Source: Aeribacillus composti
GTDB taxonomy: Bacteria > Bacillota > Bacilli > Bacillales > Aeribacillaceae
Assembly: GCF_007827555.1 (NCBI RefSeq)
Contig: NZ_VISS01000003.1
Location: 1 to 64,000, forward strand
Length of the DNA: 64,000 nucleotides
Direction of reading: 5' to 3'
The position numbers and the translations under genes were made by a program. Shown piece after piece: positions 63,235 through 64,000 of this stretch (position 1 is the first letter of the stretch; each line of letters opens with the position of its first letter). The notes beneath the pieces are model-generated. The model searched no databases and was not told the origin of the DNA. It saw only the letters and a list, made by a program, of their open reading frames with translations.

Positions 63235-64000
63235 ATGACGATTGAGCTGGCTATGTTAGCGCCTCATGTGCCAAGCATGTGCCATTTTGACCAAGTCCCC
63301 GACTTTCAAAAGAATATGGCCATTGAAATGCAAAAGATGTCAAAGACAATTTATGATTTAAAACCGGATGCCATCGTTCTTGTTTCCTGCCATTGGCCGT
63401 CGACTTTTTTCCATTATGTTGATTGCACTCCTGTCCATAAGGGCATTTTAACCGCTTTTGAATGTCCTGATTTAATTCGTGATGTTCCATATGAATATCC
63501 CGGAGATAAACAGCTTGGTGATGAACTAGTAAAAATCGGTCAAGATGCTGGACTGCAAGTTGTAGGAATAGACGACCCTTACTATGTTTGGGATTACGGA
63601 ACGGTTGTGCCTCTTAGATACCTTGTGCCGAATGAAGACATACCTGTTGTGAATTTGTCCGTGACGATGGCTGCCACTTTAGATGAAACGTATAAATGGG
63701 GACAGCTGATTGCAAAAGTATTAAAAGAAAGCGAAAAGAAAATTGTATTTGTTTCAAGCGGCGCACTTTCCCACAATTTAGTCCGCGGCAGACACAATAA
63801 ACCGACCGCTTCAGAACATGCACTAGATAAACAATTCATTAGTTATATATTAAACAAAGAATATGATGCAGCCTATCAAATGCTTCCTCAATACGCCCGT
63901 CTGGCAAAGGTAGAATCAGGAGGAAGACATCTCGCCATGCTATTAAGCATGCTTGAAGACGATGACCAACCGAAATATTGGGCAGACGGCCAATCTTCCG
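63235..64000 (+). CDS. praA: LigB-type extradiol ring-cleavage dioxygenase, partial (right edge)
   Basis: The first 255 codons are in the window. It is a class III extradiol dioxygenase: Fe(II) ligands His11 (APHVPS) and His53 (SCHWPS), catalytic His180 (SSGALSHNL) and probable Glu227 (KVESGGRH). In the context of the other genes it would open protocatechuate at the 2,3 bond (PraA), but another catechol-type substrate (for example homoprotocatechuate) cannot be excluded. AAAGGAGGAG precedes the ATG. The C terminus is outside. Confidence 0.85.
   Translation, partial: MTIELAMLAPHVPSMCHFDQVPDFQKNMAIEMQKMSKTIYDLKPDAIVLVSCHWPSTFFHYVDCTPVHKGILTAFECPDLIRDVPYEYPGDKQLGDELVKIGQDAGLQVVGIDDPYYVWDYGTVVPLRYLVPNEDIPVVNLSVTMAATLDETYKWGQLIAKVLKESEKKIVFVSSGALSHNLVRGRHNKPTASEHALDKQFISYILNKEYDAAYQMLPQYARLAKVESGGRHLAMLLSMLEDDDQPKYWADGQSS

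Overview
The window is a low-GC Firmicute chromosome segment of the family Bacillaceae. A block of about 20 kb (cshA - ydbS - ydbT - ydcA - acpS - ydcC - alr - ndoAI - ndoA - rsbRA/S/T/U/V/W - sigB - rsbX - tex - cmpA - ydcK - tRNA cluster) follows the gene order of Bacillus subtilis almost gene for gene. Spore-specific genes (cmpA, germinant-receptor subunits, ydcC), T-box leaders and a sigma-B partner-switching module show an endospore former. I cannot name the species from sequence alone.

Layout. 1-1565 (minus): one transcription unit with a near-consensus promoter, tRNAs Asn-Ser-Glu-Gln-Lys-Leu-Leu-Arg-Pro-Gly and the first bases of a 16S rRNA gene; two of the tRNA genes have a copied 5' half plus a structured ~80-bp element beside them. 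1.6-20.6 kb: the conserved core listed above plus murF and ddl, almost all on the minus strand. 20.8-31.7 kb: a thioredoxin-like gene, a HAD phosphatase, ilvE behind two tandem T-box leaders (specifiers read as Val GTC and Ile ATC), a ferritin-like protein, an operon of GerXC, GerXB and a membrane-anchored FMN glutamate-synthase-like protein with no GerXA, catE, and a histidine kinase/response regulator pair. 31.8-37.5 kb: an FtsX-type ABC exporter divergent from the two-component system, then a ~1.9-kb island of decayed genes (IS4-type transposase, a polymorphic-toxin-like pseudogene and an intact small acidic ORF that may be its immunity gene) bounded by a 239-bp direct repeat made of the ends of the two flanking genes, then an MFS transporter. 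37.6-43.9 kb: housekeeping and accessory genes (YhfK-like, LLM flavoprotein, DtpT peptide transporter, PfpI, fructosamine kinase). 43.9-45.5 kb: decayed IS3- and IS256-type remnants.

45.6-51.1 kb: a glutamine ABC transporter (glnQHMP) followed by the glutamine-sensing two-component system glnKL, with three 10-bp-spaced TTTTTGT-like repeats upstream of glnQ that fit a GlnL site. 51.8-54.8 kb: a FadR-type regulator, a CaiB-type CoA-transferase and an HMG-CoA-lyase-like enzyme, probably an operon activating and splitting a branched hydroxy-dicarboxylic acid. 55.0-55.8 kb: inositol monophosphatase-type gene.

55.95-64.0 kb: an aromatic-ring meta-cleavage cluster: an ACMSD-like decarboxylase and IclR regulator on the minus strand, and a divergent plus-strand operon for 2-hydroxymuconate-semialdehyde dehydrogenase, 2-oxopent-4-enoate hydratase, acylating acetaldehyde dehydrogenase, 4-hydroxy-2-oxovalerate aldolase, 4-oxalocrotonate decarboxylase, tautomerase and a LigB-type extradiol dioxygenase cut by the window edge. 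Gene content and the internal order B-E-G-F-D-C match what I recall of the Paenibacillus protocatechuate 2,3-cleavage (pra) pathway, so the set probably converts protocatechuate to pyruvate and acetyl-CoA. No ring-forming or uptake genes for that pathway are visible inside the window.
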